Of a DNA stretch of 64,000 bases, positions 25,069 through 36,824 are shown one piece after another. Below the pieces are notes generated by a model, which made no database searches, was not told the origin of the DNA, and saw only the letters and a list, made by a program, of their open reading frames with translations. The stretch is from positions 841,563 to 905,562 of the forward strand of contig NW_022985564.1 in the NCBI RefSeq assembly GCF_010093815.1, given 5' to 3'. Positions within the stretch are counted from its first letter, which is position 1. The number at the start of each line of letters is the position of its first letter. The stretch comes from Pseudovirgaria hyperparasitica. Its lineage: Eukaryota > Ascomycota > Dothideomycetes > Acrospermales > Acrospermaceae. The translations under genes and the position numbers were made by a program.

Positions 25069-27007
25069 CTTATACTTAAAGGTATACTAAAAGGTTAAGT
25101 CTTTATATCTATTAGTTAATAATAGCCGAAAGTAATTCTAGTTTATACTTTCTAAGAGATAGAAATATAGAATTAGAAGTAAAGTAAGACTTTATCTTAA
25201 TTAATATAAGGTCTAGTTTACTAAATCTCTCTACTATCTTATTAAACTTATCTAATTCTAGTATAATATAAGTCTTAACTATAGAGTAGTTATTAAACTT
25301 ATTATTCTACCGTTCTCTATATAATTATTCTTCTAAGTTAGTCTTCTTTCCTTCTATCTTTAACTTTTAGTATATAGCTATAGCTAGTTCTTATATAGCT
25401 AAGTACTTATTAATCTAAGCTAGTTTCTTAATTACCCTAGCTTTTTATAATATAAAACTATAAATAATTATCTAGTTATAGCTATATATATCTATTATAA
25501 GCTAATATTTCTCTATATTTTATACTTTAAGACTATTAGATAGGCCTTTAAGAAAGAGTTCTATTTATAAATATAGACTTAGGCTTCCTTTAGTAGTAAG
25601 TTTCTCTATAATAATATAATACTATAATAATATATAGAGAGAGAGTATAAATAGTCTATCTTAACTATTTCTATATATTTCTATATAAAGTAGATGGTTT
25701 CCTTCTTAAGTACTAAGTTAAATAGAGAGAATTTCTTAAGTAACTCTTTACGTAATATAGTCTACTATTACTTTTAAAAACTAACTATTTCTTTAATAGT
25801 AGGTTAGAGATAGTCTTTATAGTATAATAGTAGAGATATTATTTTCTTATCTAGTAGAATCTTATAGTTAGTATATATATCTTTATACTTCTAAAGAAAG
25901 GTTATAATATTTATTTCTTTAAAGTAATCTAGAGCTAGTATAGATAGAGAGACTACTCTCTCTTATTATATAAATACTATAAAGAAGTTAAGTATCTCTC
26001 TATAAGTTACTAGGTCCTTACTCTAAGTTCTAGTTATACTATTACTAATAGTAGATATACTAATAGAGACGCTAGGGGTAAGATTACTAGTTAAGAGATT
26101 ATTTTAACTAAGAGTTAATCTAATATATCTACCCGCGATACCTACTATTCCTTTATTATATTAACTAGTCCTCTTATAAGGCGAGTTATTACTATTATCT
26201 TTCTTAATATAAGATTTATAATACTATACTTATATTAATATTTCTATATAAGGTATTTCTAGAGTAGTATATTTATAGACCTTTATTTATAAGTAGTAGC
26301 TATAGTAATACTAGAAGAGCTATACTATTTACTTCTAAGGGTTCTATTATTATTATTCTTATTACTCTATTTAGTCTCTTTTTATATTCTATTTCTATAA
26401 AGTTCTTTTAAGTTATATTATTATATAAGCTAGTATATATATACTTTTAGTAGTAATTTCTAAGAGGCTAGCTCCTAGTAATTCTAGAATTTTTAGCTTC
26501 TAGACTTATAGCTTTAATCTAGTAGATCTAGATTACCTTAGTAGTTACTTAACGTATCTTCTCTATATTAGTTTAGAAGTTCTAATCTCTTACTATAAGT
26601 TTAAAGTCTAGATATAATCTTTAAAATTATAGTAAGCTATTCTTTAGTATATCTCTTTAAAGAAAGAGATTTACTTCTTAATAAGATAGATATAATAAAG
26701 TTATATCTATCTTCTCTATATACTATAAGTACTCTTTAATCTTTATAACTACTTATTAGTTCTCTTATATAATAGAACGGGTCTATATAATACTTATAAT
26801 TAATTCTTTAATAACTATATCTATTAATTAATACCTACGGAAGTCTATAAACGTAAAGAAAAGCTAGAAATAGTTAAGTATTAGTAATAGAGAGTACCCT
26901 TCTTCTCTAAATAAGTAGAGAAATACCTTTCTTAAGTATATAAATATACTATATAATTAAGCTAGAGATATATACTTATAGAGCTATAGATGCGGCCTTC
27001 TATAATA
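25069..27007. other. RIP-mutated transposon sequence, family not identified
   Basis: Contiguous AT-rich sequence ending in the second copy of repeat R2 (about 26500-27007). No reverse-transcriptase, integrase or DDE motif could be read in any frame. Confidence 0.5.
26500..27007 (+). repeat. Unnamed dispersed repeat R2, copy 2
   Basis: Direct repeat of about 22120-22665. It stops abruptly at the TRIM LTR remnant that follows. Confidence 0.6.
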
Positions 27008-27103
27008 TATAATAGTTATATATAAGTAGTATACTCTACCCTTAAAGTAGTAGCTTTAAGATTTAGTCCTTTTAGTATAGTTATTTAGTACATAGAGTCC
27101 GTT
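27008..27103 (+). repeat. TRIM LTR remnant
   Basis: Matches the last two thirds of the 152-bp LTR (TATATAAGTAGTATACTC... to a degraded CCGTTTTCTAATA end). The first roughly 50 bp are missing and RIP changes are frequent. Confidence 0.75.
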
Positions 27104-27117
27104 TTCTAATACTAATC

Positions 27118-27240
27118 TTTTTCTATATATACTCTTTAATTACTACTAAAGGGGCTTAGTAGTAATTTATTCTATAATAGAATATACTCTATTATTCTAT
27201 CTAGCTATACTATTATTTATTTACTCTATTCTTATAGTAA
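27118..27240 (+). repeat. 228-bp LTR family remnant
   Basis: Partial copy of the LTR seen at 49809-50036 in the same orientation, covering the conserved core with TTCTATAATAGAATATACTC. Confidence 0.65.
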
Positions 27241-27705
27241 TAGCTTTAAGATCTATATCTCTTTATATAGTAGTTAGTATATAGAATTATAATTCTTATA
27301 ATAGTTTACTACTATATATTAGTTAAGTATAATAGATACTTTTATATAAGAGTTATAAAGTAGTCTATAATCTAGATTAAGTATATAATAGATAACTATA
27401 TATCTATAGAAAGAGATTAAGATATAGTAATACTATAGAATATATATTATAGTACTAGATAATTAAAGAGAAAGAGTACTATAAGAAAGTAGATTTTACA
27501 TTATATAATATATAATAGTAGACTATATTATATTAGTTCTATAATTTACTATACTATATATTATTATATTCTAATATCTTACTATTACTATTCAAATACT
27601 ATGTGTTCTTAGTTATCTAAGTAGAAAAAACTTCTTTATGAAATTTCTTACTATCTCTATTTACTTCTTGATATTTATCTTATAGCTTCTATTATCTACT
27701 ACTTT

Positions 27706-29468
27706 TTAAGTCTCGCGATACCTTTGGCGTACTAAGTTCCTCTGGGGATATCCCTTGGTCCCTTTAGGTAGTGGCTCTAGTGCGAGTAAGATGGAGCTTC
27801 GATGTATTTGTGCTGGTATAGAACAGATAGCATTCGCTTGCTCAATTGACGACCATATCTCGGCAATTAAAGCTTGAGTCTTGTCTGCTTCCTCAGGCCG
27901 CGGTCCTTGAGTTTGGCCTAAGCCCACAGGCTCTATAACGACGTGTAACACCCCCTCTTCACAGTCACAGATGACCGCAGCTGCAATACTAGGGTGTCTC
28001 TCTATCATATGTTCCATCTCATTAGGCATTAGAAGACTTGATCTCGACTTGATGGAGGCGATGTTTGGGCCAACACTGTTACTAGTCGGTGCCCGACAAA
28101 TGATCACATCTTCCATTCGACCGACATATCTCCAATGATCGTCCTTCGCCGGATCAGGATGGCGGACAAAGATATCGTTGGTGTTCCACTCTTCGAAGCT
28201 AGGAAAGAGCTCGAAACCGATCTGGAACCCCCTTGCACCCACATCCCTTGGAAGAACAAGATGGTAATAATTGGATGAGGCTATAGGCCTCATTTGATGG
28301 GTGAAGGAAGAGTCCCATTTCATATATGCCCAGTCAGAGGAGACTGTGGTAAAGAGAGGATACATGCCTGTTTCTGTTGAGCCGTATAAGGGGTAGAGTT
28401 GGGTGTGAGTGCTTATAGCCTCTCCGGCATGATTTGGACATGCTGCACCAATATATCCGACGGAGTCAATCTTGCTTTTAATCAAAGCAAGCATACGTGA
28501 GCATTTAGCGATGTCCGGAAATATCTTGGGTGGTGCTATGACACAGGTCACGTTCGCGTAACATATAGTTTGCTCGAGCTTGTCAGCACTTAAAGGACCC
28601 GGGGCGGGTGGAAGAACGCTAGTGAAGTCGTACACGAAATTGAGTCCAAGGAGAAAGTATAACCCAGCTGCTGATGATACGGGACTAAGTAAAGCAACGC
28701 GCTTCCCTCGAAATCTTTCATAATTCAAATCATCCTTGTTGTTCACTGATAGAAAGGATTTTGCCATCCGTAGTAAATGTCTATGTGTCATCACAATCGC
28801 TTTTGGGTTTCCAGTGGTCCCAGACGAGTGAATGACAGTGAATGGGTCATTCGGATTGTTCCCTGTGCTCTTTGTGGATGCGAGAATCCCCAGTTGTTGT
28901 GGGAAATCCGTTGCAAACCAGAAATGCAATGGTGGAGCTGTGATAACGTTTATTTCGGACTTTATACTCGTTAAAGATTCGACAGCCATCCGTGCCTCTG
29001 GCATAAGGTTACTAGTCGAGACGAGGTACTGAGTTTCCATCGTGGTGCTGATGTATACTAGGGCCTCTGTTGTACATCTTGGATGACAGAACAACCCCTT
29101 CCCACACATCAGCGGGAGAGTGGACAAGTATGGTACTAACTTACCTTGAAACCAATCTTTGCCGAAGCCAGCATGAACACAATAACACTTAAATCCTGCG
29201 GTAGCATGTAGTGGATCGTCTCAAAACTCTCACTTTGATGACCAATCTCGCGTAGAAGCCATGAAGCTGCTTTGTCGATTGCGCTGGCTAGGTCTCTAAA
29301 GGTCACGTTTTTCCATCCACGGCTTGGGTTCTTCTCATCCTTTGGTATGGAGATAGCGACATGTTCAGGGTAGTTCCGAGCAATCACATCGAACAGGCGC
29401 GGAACCGTTGTGTCGTCGCCGAATTGATTATAGAGCGTGGATATAGACATAGTAGAATTGGCAGACAT
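27706..29468 (-). CDS. Stand-alone adenylation-domain enzyme (AMP-binding, NRPS-like), probably truncated
   Basis: Exons (complement) 29468-29145 and 29097-27706 (47-nt phase-0 intron, donor GTAAGT) give 571 residues. The fold activates a carboxylic acid as its acyl-adenylate. Core motifs: SSGTTGNPKA (about 199-208, phosphate-binding loop), YGSTE (346-350) and GRMED (434-438), with a degenerate C-terminal lysine motif PKGTKGYPQR. Fungal relatives usually continue into a phosphopantetheine carrier and a reductase or thioesterase domain; none follows. The stop TAA comes just where the AT-rich block begins, so the protein may be the surviving front part of an A-T-R enzyme. It could still act as a free ligase. 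Substrate unknown. The 5' leader holds a 9-bp tandem repeat. Confidence 0.82.
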
Positions 29469-29470
29469 AA

Positions 29471-29515
29471 GTAGACTTGGTAGATATAGTAGATATTGTA
29501 GACTCGGTAGACTTC
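29471..29515. repeat. Five-unit 9-bp tandem repeat in the leader of the adenylation gene
   Basis: Five consecutive nonamers beginning GTAGA (GTAGACTTG, GTAGATATA, GTAGATATT, GTAGACTCG, GTAGACTTC). They start 3 bp upstream of the start codon at 29468 and therefore lie in the leader or promoter of the minus-strand gene. Confidence 0.8.
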
Positions 29516-29680
29516 ATAAGGATTTCTAGCATGATCTAATAGTTTCGGATAGAGTGGCCACGCTAGGGCTAAGGATAAGTAGGCTAGCTTAGGTTACAAT
29601 TCAAACCACCTCATTTCCTAGGATATTCATAGGTAGATATGTAGGACGTAGCGTCTTAGTATCTTTAGAAATCTATTAAA

Positions 29681-30787
29681 AACTTTTCTAGTATAACTCT
29701 TCGTAAGTAAATCTACTATATAGTATCTCTAGATAGTCTCTAATTATCTACTAAACTATATTCTAATTAAATAACTTTAACTACTTCTATAGCTAGCTAC
29801 TAGTAACTAACTTTTACTTATAAATATAGAGATAGACTCTTCTTATCTATATCTTTATAAACTTTAACTTTGGAAAAAAATTAAATATTATTAAGAATAT
29901 CTTTATTAAGATTCTTATTATATAAGATAGTCTAAGATAATATTATATATATATCTAGTCTATTACTTATTAACTATTATCTATAATCTAGCTCTTTTAA
30001 TACTTCTATTATATCTTATTCTTTTCTAGAGCTCTCTTTACTTATAAATTTAGATATATATATAAGAATATTTAAAAGTAGATATAATAGATACTAGTAA
30101 TAGATATTAAGATATATTATAATTTCTTAGTATATAGAGAGTATTTAGAGTTCTTTATTATATAGAATAAAATAATTATATATTAACTCTATCTATCTAT
30201 AACTTTATCTAATAATACTAGTATTAATACTCTATAAGATATTAGAAAATATTATATACTTTTATCTATATCTTAAGAATATTTATTAAGTATAAGATAG
30301 TAGACTCTATATACTAAATATCTATACTAAAAGAACTAAATCTTAAATCTACTACTTTAAGAGTAGAGTATACTAATTATAATAGACTAGATACTATATA
30401 TAAAGATTATTTATAAATTATATATCTAATATTAAGTTCTTTTAAAGACTAAAGAGTCTTAAAGAGATAGATAGAGAAAATCTCTAATTTCTTACTATTT
30501 TTACTATCTACTTTAGTACTTTAGAAGTTACTTCTTCTATATCTTAGAGTTATAATTATAGAGCTTTTCTTAAAATAACTAATTAAATATATTCTTTTTC
30601 TCTTAATTTTTCTTATATAGAAAGTAAGATACTCTATAGAACTTAAAGTATACTTAGATATAATTAAAAAACTTCTTAGAGACTTAACTCTAGATTTATT
30701 AGAGGATATAAAAAGTTTTCAGAATAATAGAATATATGTGTATATGTTATACACGTAACACGCGCCAAGAGTTACGCTGAAAAAGTT
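29681..30787. mobile_element. AT-rich insert with terminal inverted repeats (DNA transposon or MITE relic)
   Basis: The left end 29681-29703 (starts AACTTTTCTAGTATAACTC) and the complement of 30765-30787 (starts AACTTTTTCAGCGTAACTC) pair over 23 bp with five mismatches. The same end sequence occurs again at 43922-43944. The interior has no readable transposase and holds a degraded TRIM LTR (30303-30390). A TA target duplication would fit a Tc1/mariner-type element but is not clearly seen. It separates the adenylation gene from the methyltransferase gene. Confidence 0.6.
30303..30390 (-). repeat. Heavily degraded TRIM LTR remnant
   Basis: Reads on the minus strand as part of the 152-bp TRIM LTR (complement of CTATACTAAAAGAACTAAAT and the CTTTAAGAGTAGAGTATACT segment), with many C-to-T and G-to-A changes. 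Confidence 0.6.
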
Positions 30788-31089
30788 ATGGACGGATAGA
30801 AGAGCCACGCTAAACACGGATGTAGCGCCGAATGAAACAGTGGGCATCAGTCAAGGCCCTAAGGATACAATTGTATCGCACGTACTCCTCGAATGTCCGA
30901 ATCGTCCGTAATGTCACGTCAGTGAACATCAGTTGTTAACCACGTCGAGTTAAGTGCAGTCATGGCTGCGCGAAAAGATGTCGTAAACAATAAACTAATG
31001 GACTGATATGACTAGTATCATAAAATGATAAAGAGGCTTACAAAGTAGCGACTTTGGAATATTAAGTTCTGTTCATTGTAAAACAAACC

Positions 31090-32208
31090 ATGGCTAACAG
31101 TGAACAAAATATTGCGAGCGACGAACGAAGGGATTCTTACACACTGCAACGCAACTTTCAATCCTCAATTCGGTAAGAGCAATCAGTGCAATAGTGCTAC
31201 TGCGATCATTTATTGACACATGCCAGCCTGAATGCACAGCACTACCTCTGGAAAGATGCAGTCGGATACAATATTCACCCACGGATTCCTGTTCTTGACT
31301 GCCCTACTTTCAAAATCGCCGACATAGGCACTGGTACAGCGTAAGCCAATCAATGAGTCCCGGCCGCTTGCACATGAATAACCGATCTCAGGATATGGGT
31401 GACAGATGTGAAGCGCGAATATCCTCGGGTTCAAGTCGACGGCTTTGACTTAAATCTGAAACAAGCCCCTGCTGTGAAATGGATGCCGCACGGAACGTCA
31501 CTCATTACCTGCGATGCTAGGAAGCCCCCAGATCCTAGGTTTCAACATCAGTACGACATTGTTAACATTCGTCTATTTCTCGCTGTCGTGGAGAACAATG
31601 ATCCTTCAATAATCCTAGATCATGCTTTAAGACTGTTGAGTAAGACTGAACAAATTGGGCTCCAATGACTCATATCATATGCTGACAGGTGGTTACAGAG
31701 CCTGGAGGCTGGATTCAGTGGAGCGAGCACGTCATGAGTGACATCTCATGCAAATCCGCTCAAGCTGATACGATACCTCCGCATTGCGCCATGGAGGAGC
31801 TGGCACAGTTCCTCCAACGTACTAATCTCGGACGGTCAGTCGAGCTTCCGTGTTACACGTGTTGTCTATAAATTTTCTCTAATGTTATTATCTAGCTGGG
31901 TGCCAGAACTACCGAAACTTTTCGCCGAAAGAAACTTTACGGAAGCTGAAATGTACAAGTACCCTATACTTCCGCATACTCGACTGTTTTGGACACAAAT
32001 GCAGTTCAACTCTACTATGGATTACACTTTTATGGCCCTTGATAATGATACGTCCGACTCAGCCGGCCCCCAAGCGCGTGAGATGATCGCTCGAGCAGTG
32101 GAAGAAACGCAACGTGGAATTGCTCTCGACTTTATACCAACTACTACCGTTGCCCAGCTTCCATTGACGTGGGGTGAGGGTGGAGGTAGAAGCTCATATC
32201 GCTTGTAG
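31090..32208 (+). CDS. UMTA-type SAM-dependent methyltransferase
   Basis: Five exons: 31090-31172, 31227-31340, 31392-31639, 31699-31834, 31896-32208; introns of 54, 51, 59 and 61 nt are all phase-consistent. The product is 297 residues. The N-terminal RLNAQHYLWK segment (about 28-37) and the SAM-binding motif DIGTGTA (60-66) are typical of fungal UMTA/LaeA-like methyltransferases. These are followed by VDGFDLN (motif II acidic residue), YDIVNIRLFLAVV and LLKPGGWIQWSE, then WVPELPKLF in the C-terminal part. Such enzymes often modify secondary metabolites, though UMTA homologues have varied roles. Single frames look broken here; splicing restores the protein. The C-terminus (after WGEGGGRSS) is a little short for the family and could involve another intron. 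Confidence 0.83.
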
Positions 32209-32434
32209 CTATCTTTGATATATCCAAACATCTTTAGACAGTATACTGACACTAATCATCGGTGAACTTTCGAAAGTTGCTCCCCACTGAGTATGTCACA
32301 TGTTGTACACCCACTAGCTGTATACCCATACAATCGGACGAAGACAACTTTGTTCTACTTGGGCAGGTACTTGCTAGTGACATGTGAACCTTTGGCCACT
32401 ATCTCTTTACCCATACATCTCAATTGTCACCACT

Positions 32435-33268
32435 TTACAGTTGTGTTATGGTTAGGTTGTCTACGACATCCTTGATGATTCCGGCCAACGTGTTCTTCCG
32501 ACTCAGCCATGCGCTATGGCTACTGTCCAGTTTGATGAGACTCCATGGGTGCTTAGCTCCGTTCTGCGCAGCACTGAACATCTGTTCTTGGAGCTCAGGA
32601 TATACGCCCTGGTCTTTGGTACACATGACGTAGGTGCATGGCACCTCCTCCCATGGAGAGTATTGAGCATTGGACGCAAAGGTGGCTGCAGTGTGAGGTT
32701 TCATGGCGTCAGTCCACGTCTTTGACTTCTCTGGTGACACATCATTGTAAAATGTGTTATGTGGATCGATAATGTCTAGGTATGCCTCATTCTCCTGCAC
32801 TCGGTAAGTTTAAATCATGCATACTATGCCATTGACAGAGATGGCGCGTCAACCTACTTCGTTTGGCTTGAGATATGGGGGCGGTGAGGGAAAGACCCCA
32901 AGGAGATTTTCGCCTTTCGGTGCGATAAAAGCACTAACGTATATGGCTGCAACGACGCCGCCTTGAGTACTGCCATTCTCGCCATTTTTGACAAGACCTT
33001 CGATGGCATCACTACCAGCCAGTCCGCCGTAGGAATGCATGACGATAATGACATCCTTCCCTTCCTCGACAATGTCCTTGATCTTTTCATGGAGAGCTTG
33101 GCTATCCTCAATGTGAGAGCCGAGAGGCGTATCGCGAATGCCTACGCTTAGTAATGACAGCGATACAGACTCAATCCCATCAGCACGCAGTACCTCTGCC
33201 ACTCCATTCCAACATTTGTAATTGTGCCATGCACCGTGTATGAAGACAATTGTTGGCTTGCGCATCAT
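32435..33268 (-). CDS. Alpha/beta hydrolase (esterase-like)
   Basis: Exons (complement) 33268-32858 and 32794-32435 (63-nt phase-0 intron, GTAGGT...GTGCAG) give 256 residues, the normal size of the small AB-hydrolase_6 esterase group. HGAW (11-14) forms the oxyanion region. The nucleophile is Ser79 in MHSYGG, the acid probably Asp198 in CTKDQ, and His230 in DSSHSAW. No signal peptide is seen, so it is probably cytosolic. The start is a double ATG at 33268. It is convergent with the UMTA methyltransferase gene. Substrate unknown; plant relatives are methyl esterases or hydroxynitrile lyases, which is not evidence for this activity here. Confidence 0.86.
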
Positions 33269-34993
33269 GTTTAGCTGGTACGAAGACTGAGCAAGTGAGT
33301 ATTGGTGGTGTTGCGGGGAGCGCGTCCGTATGTAGCGTTATGAGAAATGTCACTCGACGTGCGCAAAGCTTGTAGTTCTATACCAAACTAGGATGAAGCG
33401 TGTCACCTTTGCGCTCTCCGTCACGAAATTCTTACTTCTATAAATAGGGGGCCGGCAGCCAAGCCAGTGACATGGTGTTGTACTTTGTGGTGAGGTCCAT
33501 GCTTGCTCTAGTCTCTAGAAAGCTCCTAGAAGCGTCACAGTTAGTTTAGCGACATGAATGAATGAATCCTTCCTCGCAGTCGGTGGCTCCTGTTGGCTCA
33601 TGCAATGGATGGCGTGACCATATCTAGACTCCTTCACTGGCGTCGGAATGTTGACTGTCTAGTGGCAGGAGTTTGACACGTTTTGCTTAGCCACCAGTAA
33701 GTATTATTTTGGATGGATCTCCTGTCGTTTTTCCAGATTCTAACGAGCTTGGCGTTTTCCGTTTTCACGCATGTTCTAAAGTTCTTAACCCTCCATTCCA
33801 TACTTATTCTACCTCTATACCCCGACATAAGAGTCTATATATTATTACTAATTATAGACTTATAGAATATAATAAAGTAATAAAACTCTACGTAATTTTC
33901 AAACCTTTTTAGTCTAAATCTAGTTTATAATACGAGGGTTTAATTCGTTTTAAAAAGAAAGAAAATAACGAGCAGGTTTTCGTTCTAGATATTTTAGAAA
34001 GTCTACTCTATATCCTTATACACTCTAGAAAGAAGAAAAAATCTATAGGAAGGGTAAAGGTATATCTACTTATCTGTTATGTCTACTTGAAAATATTATT
34101 ATATACTTATATATAGATACATAACTAGAAAGAGCTCTACATAGGAATGGGGGGTACGAATACGCCTGCACAAGTGCCAGGCTCATTAGGTTTTAGGAAA
34201 ACAACCAATATTCATGCCTTCACAGCGTCAAACCTCCTACCCATTAAAGACTAGATGGTGGAGTAACACCAGACGTCTTAGCGTAACTTGAATGAAGCAT
34301 GCACTACAGAGAAGTGGGTCTGTGGAGACAGATCAGCATTACAGGATGAGTACCGACAAGGGCATGGCAATGTCACTTGCGCCAAAATTCCAATCGCCGC
34401 TGCGGTACCGCTTGTCTCAAAATGGAAAGTCAAGGTCGTGCACTGGCTAGTCAAAGATGACATCGGTCGGTTATTTGTCTTGGAAACAGCTTGGCTTATG
34501 CCTCATGACACTACATGGCTTCAGATGTTGACGTAGGATCGAACGTTAGTCTCAACTCCCAGAAACAATTGTGAAATCAGACAAGATTGAGAGGCCTATC
34601 TATCGCGAGACTTAGCATGCCGCTCTTACTATACATGCGTCCCGATTCTGTCATTGAGCCAGTAGTGTGTATCAATTGATATTCTATTCAAAATAACTCG
34701 TGTGGTCACTATGGGACGCGCCGAACATAGTTTCAATGCATGCATGGGCCAATCAGGTTTTTTTTCGTTGACCTAACGGGAAACAGGGAGAAACATACCT
34801 GACACTTGACATGAGATGTGCGCTGCAGGAGATAAGCCCTCACTTCTAGGAAACCCCATGGATAGATCAAACATTCCAATTTTATAAGTATGCTTGATTT
34901 AGTCTTTAATATGTGCCCTCACTCTACGCCATTTAGACTTTGGACTATTGGATTTTCTTTCTATCTGCTAGCTACCTATCGATTACTACTGGT
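33269..34993. other. Intergenic region with a small AT-rich patch
   Basis: Holds the promoters of the divergent hydrolase and SAT4 genes. A TATAAATAG sequence lies at 33439-33447 on the plus strand. From about 33830 to 34140 base composition shifts to RIP-like AT-rich sequence of unknown origin. A short plus-strand frame at 34288-34536 is open but not protein-like. Confidence 0.45.
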
Positions 34994-36136
34994 ATGGATC
35001 AGTACGAGGATGCCTCACTGAAGACCCTCGGGAGTATCATCCCCTTCGCAATACTAGCTTTCATCGCCGTCATCCTCCGTTTTTATGCGCGACGACTTGT
35101 GCGCGCCGAATGGGCTAGGGATGATTGGACTTCTCTACTTGCGCTGTTTCCAACTCTCGGTTGCTTTATTCTGTCCTGTCTCAGTATGTGCAAATGTGTT
35201 CTTCGTCTGTGCGCTATTCTAATCAACAATTCTCGATAGTGGTCAAATATGGCTCCGGAAAGCACGTTCGTGTTGTATCACCAGCAAATTTTGAGCCGTA
35301 TCTACAATGCCTCTTTGCCTACGAGCTAATATACGCACACGCTATACTATTCATTAAGACATCAGTATTAATGCTATACACGCGGATATTCTCAACACGT
35401 AAATTCAAGCTCGTCGTAATGGTCGTACAGGCTGTCATAGTAGCCTGGTACCTAGCCGTTGTCTTCGTCTCAATCTTCTCATGCAATCCAACTCGGGGCT
35501 TTTGGGACAAGACTCTGGTACCTCCGGCCAAGTGTGTCAGCTCAAAGAAGTTCTTTGTTGGAAATGCGATTCCAAATATCGTAACAGATGTCGTAATCCT
35601 AGCGCTTCCAATTAACACCGTATTCGGTCTTCAACTTCGAACAACGCAGAAACTCTCTATATGCTTTACATTCCTACTTGGTATCTTGTAAGTCGACTTC
35701 TTACATAAACCGAACAAGCTGACATTTATCTGCTAGCGTTACTGTGTCTAGCGCGGTTCGTCTCGTCGCGCAGTTCCGAGTGGACGAACCGGACTTCACT
35801 TGGGCCATGAACGATACAGTAATTTGGACGTCGATCGAGCCTTCCTTGGGACTCATCTGTGCTTGTCTTCCTACAATGAGACCATTATTGAATAGCTTCA
35901 CCCAAGCAAGCGAGAAACGCTCGCGTCGAACCACTTCTTATGCCTTGTCTGAACGTTCTAACCCTCCCCAGGGCTCGATAACAAGGAATGGCCGTGGAAC
36001 ATGGCCTCTTCAAACCACAGAATCTAGGTCTGATTTAGGTCGATCGGAAACTAGGAGTAAGATTGTTGTAGATACCCGAATCGATATTGAGAGTAGTACG
36101 GAGGATACCAGGCAAATACTTCATAGAGTTGTTTAG
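34994..36136 (+). CDS. SAT4-type integral membrane protein (fungal rhodopsin-like, PTH11-related)
   Basis: Exons 34994-35183, 35240-35687 and 35737-36136 (introns 56 nt and 49 nt, donors GTATGT and GTAAGT, phases 1 and 2) give 345 residues. Hydrophobic segments alternate with short loops as in the seven-helix SAT4 family: SIIPFAILAFIAVILRF near the N-terminus, AILFIKTSVLMLYTRIF, VVQAVIVAWYLAVVFVSIFS, then VTDVVILALPINTVFGLQL. The conserved cysteine-containing loop (SCNPTRGFWD) and the SIEPSLGLICACLPTMRPLL segment are hallmarks. The C-terminal tail is cytoplasmic and Ser/Arg-rich. ATG 34994 is used because the frame upstream has only non-ATG starts. Members are thought to be surface or endomembrane receptors; ligand unknown. 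No CFEM domain is present. Confidence 0.87.
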
Positions 36137-36824
36137 GTTGCTTTAAATTCTTTGCTAACACTGCCAGAGAAAAACATTGTATATCACGATGACTGTACTT
36201 AGTTAGTGTTTCTATATTATATAACCTTTCGACGAAGTCACTAGAGGCTACTGGACTTATATCATACTTTCCTTGTCTCTATGGGATGGGATGCCTAAGA
36301 TTTCCTATAATGCATAAATGTCTTATGAAGTGATAGATAAGGTCCCGAACTAGGGATTCCAGGCCAGTATGTGAAGCGCTATAAAGACATACGATTCATT
36401 GGTACAGTGCTTTCTACTATGTAAGTGTACAGTACATTGTGAATATAATAGGTCCAGTTCCTACCTTAGCTCTTAGTAGTTAGAGGATAGTATATGGTCG
36501 TTTTAGAAACCAAAAAGCTGATTAGATGATTCGCAGTAACAGGGCTTAGAGATAGCGTATGTCTTTCGTTTTTAGGCCAGGACTATAAGCATGGGCCCTA
36601 TTTACCCGGGTAGGGTATGTGGCATAGACAAGGGTTAGCGGACGCCGAGTATTTTGGACATCAACCAATCAAGATGATGCTGACAGGGAAATCTAAAGAC
36701 TTTGTTTCGTATTTAGCAAGGTCGGTCATTCCTAGTTTTCTCTCGGTCCCTCGACTCATTCGAAATTTCTCGCGATAAATACTGTTCTATAGATCATACA
36801 ATTGATCCGCCGCATACACTCATC
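36137..36824. other. Intergenic region
   Basis: Promoter of the O-methyltransferase and 3' end of the SAT4 gene. No supported gene, RNA or repeat seen. Confidence 0.5.

Larger units (their letters stand above)
6690..27705. other. AT-rich RIP-mutated block 1 (nested transposon relics)
   Basis: From just upstream of the iminopeptidase to the stop of the adenylation-enzyme gene, the sequence is almost free of CA and TG dinucleotides while TA is greatly over-represented and CG persists. This is what CpA-targeted repeat-induced point mutation leaves on both strands. No intact ORF of useful length occurs. Individual elements are listed separately; segments I could not assign are stated as such. 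Confidence 0.9.

Noticed and set aside
34288-34536. 82-codon plus-strand ORF
   Set aside because: Both strands are open here and the translation resembles no family; probably chance.
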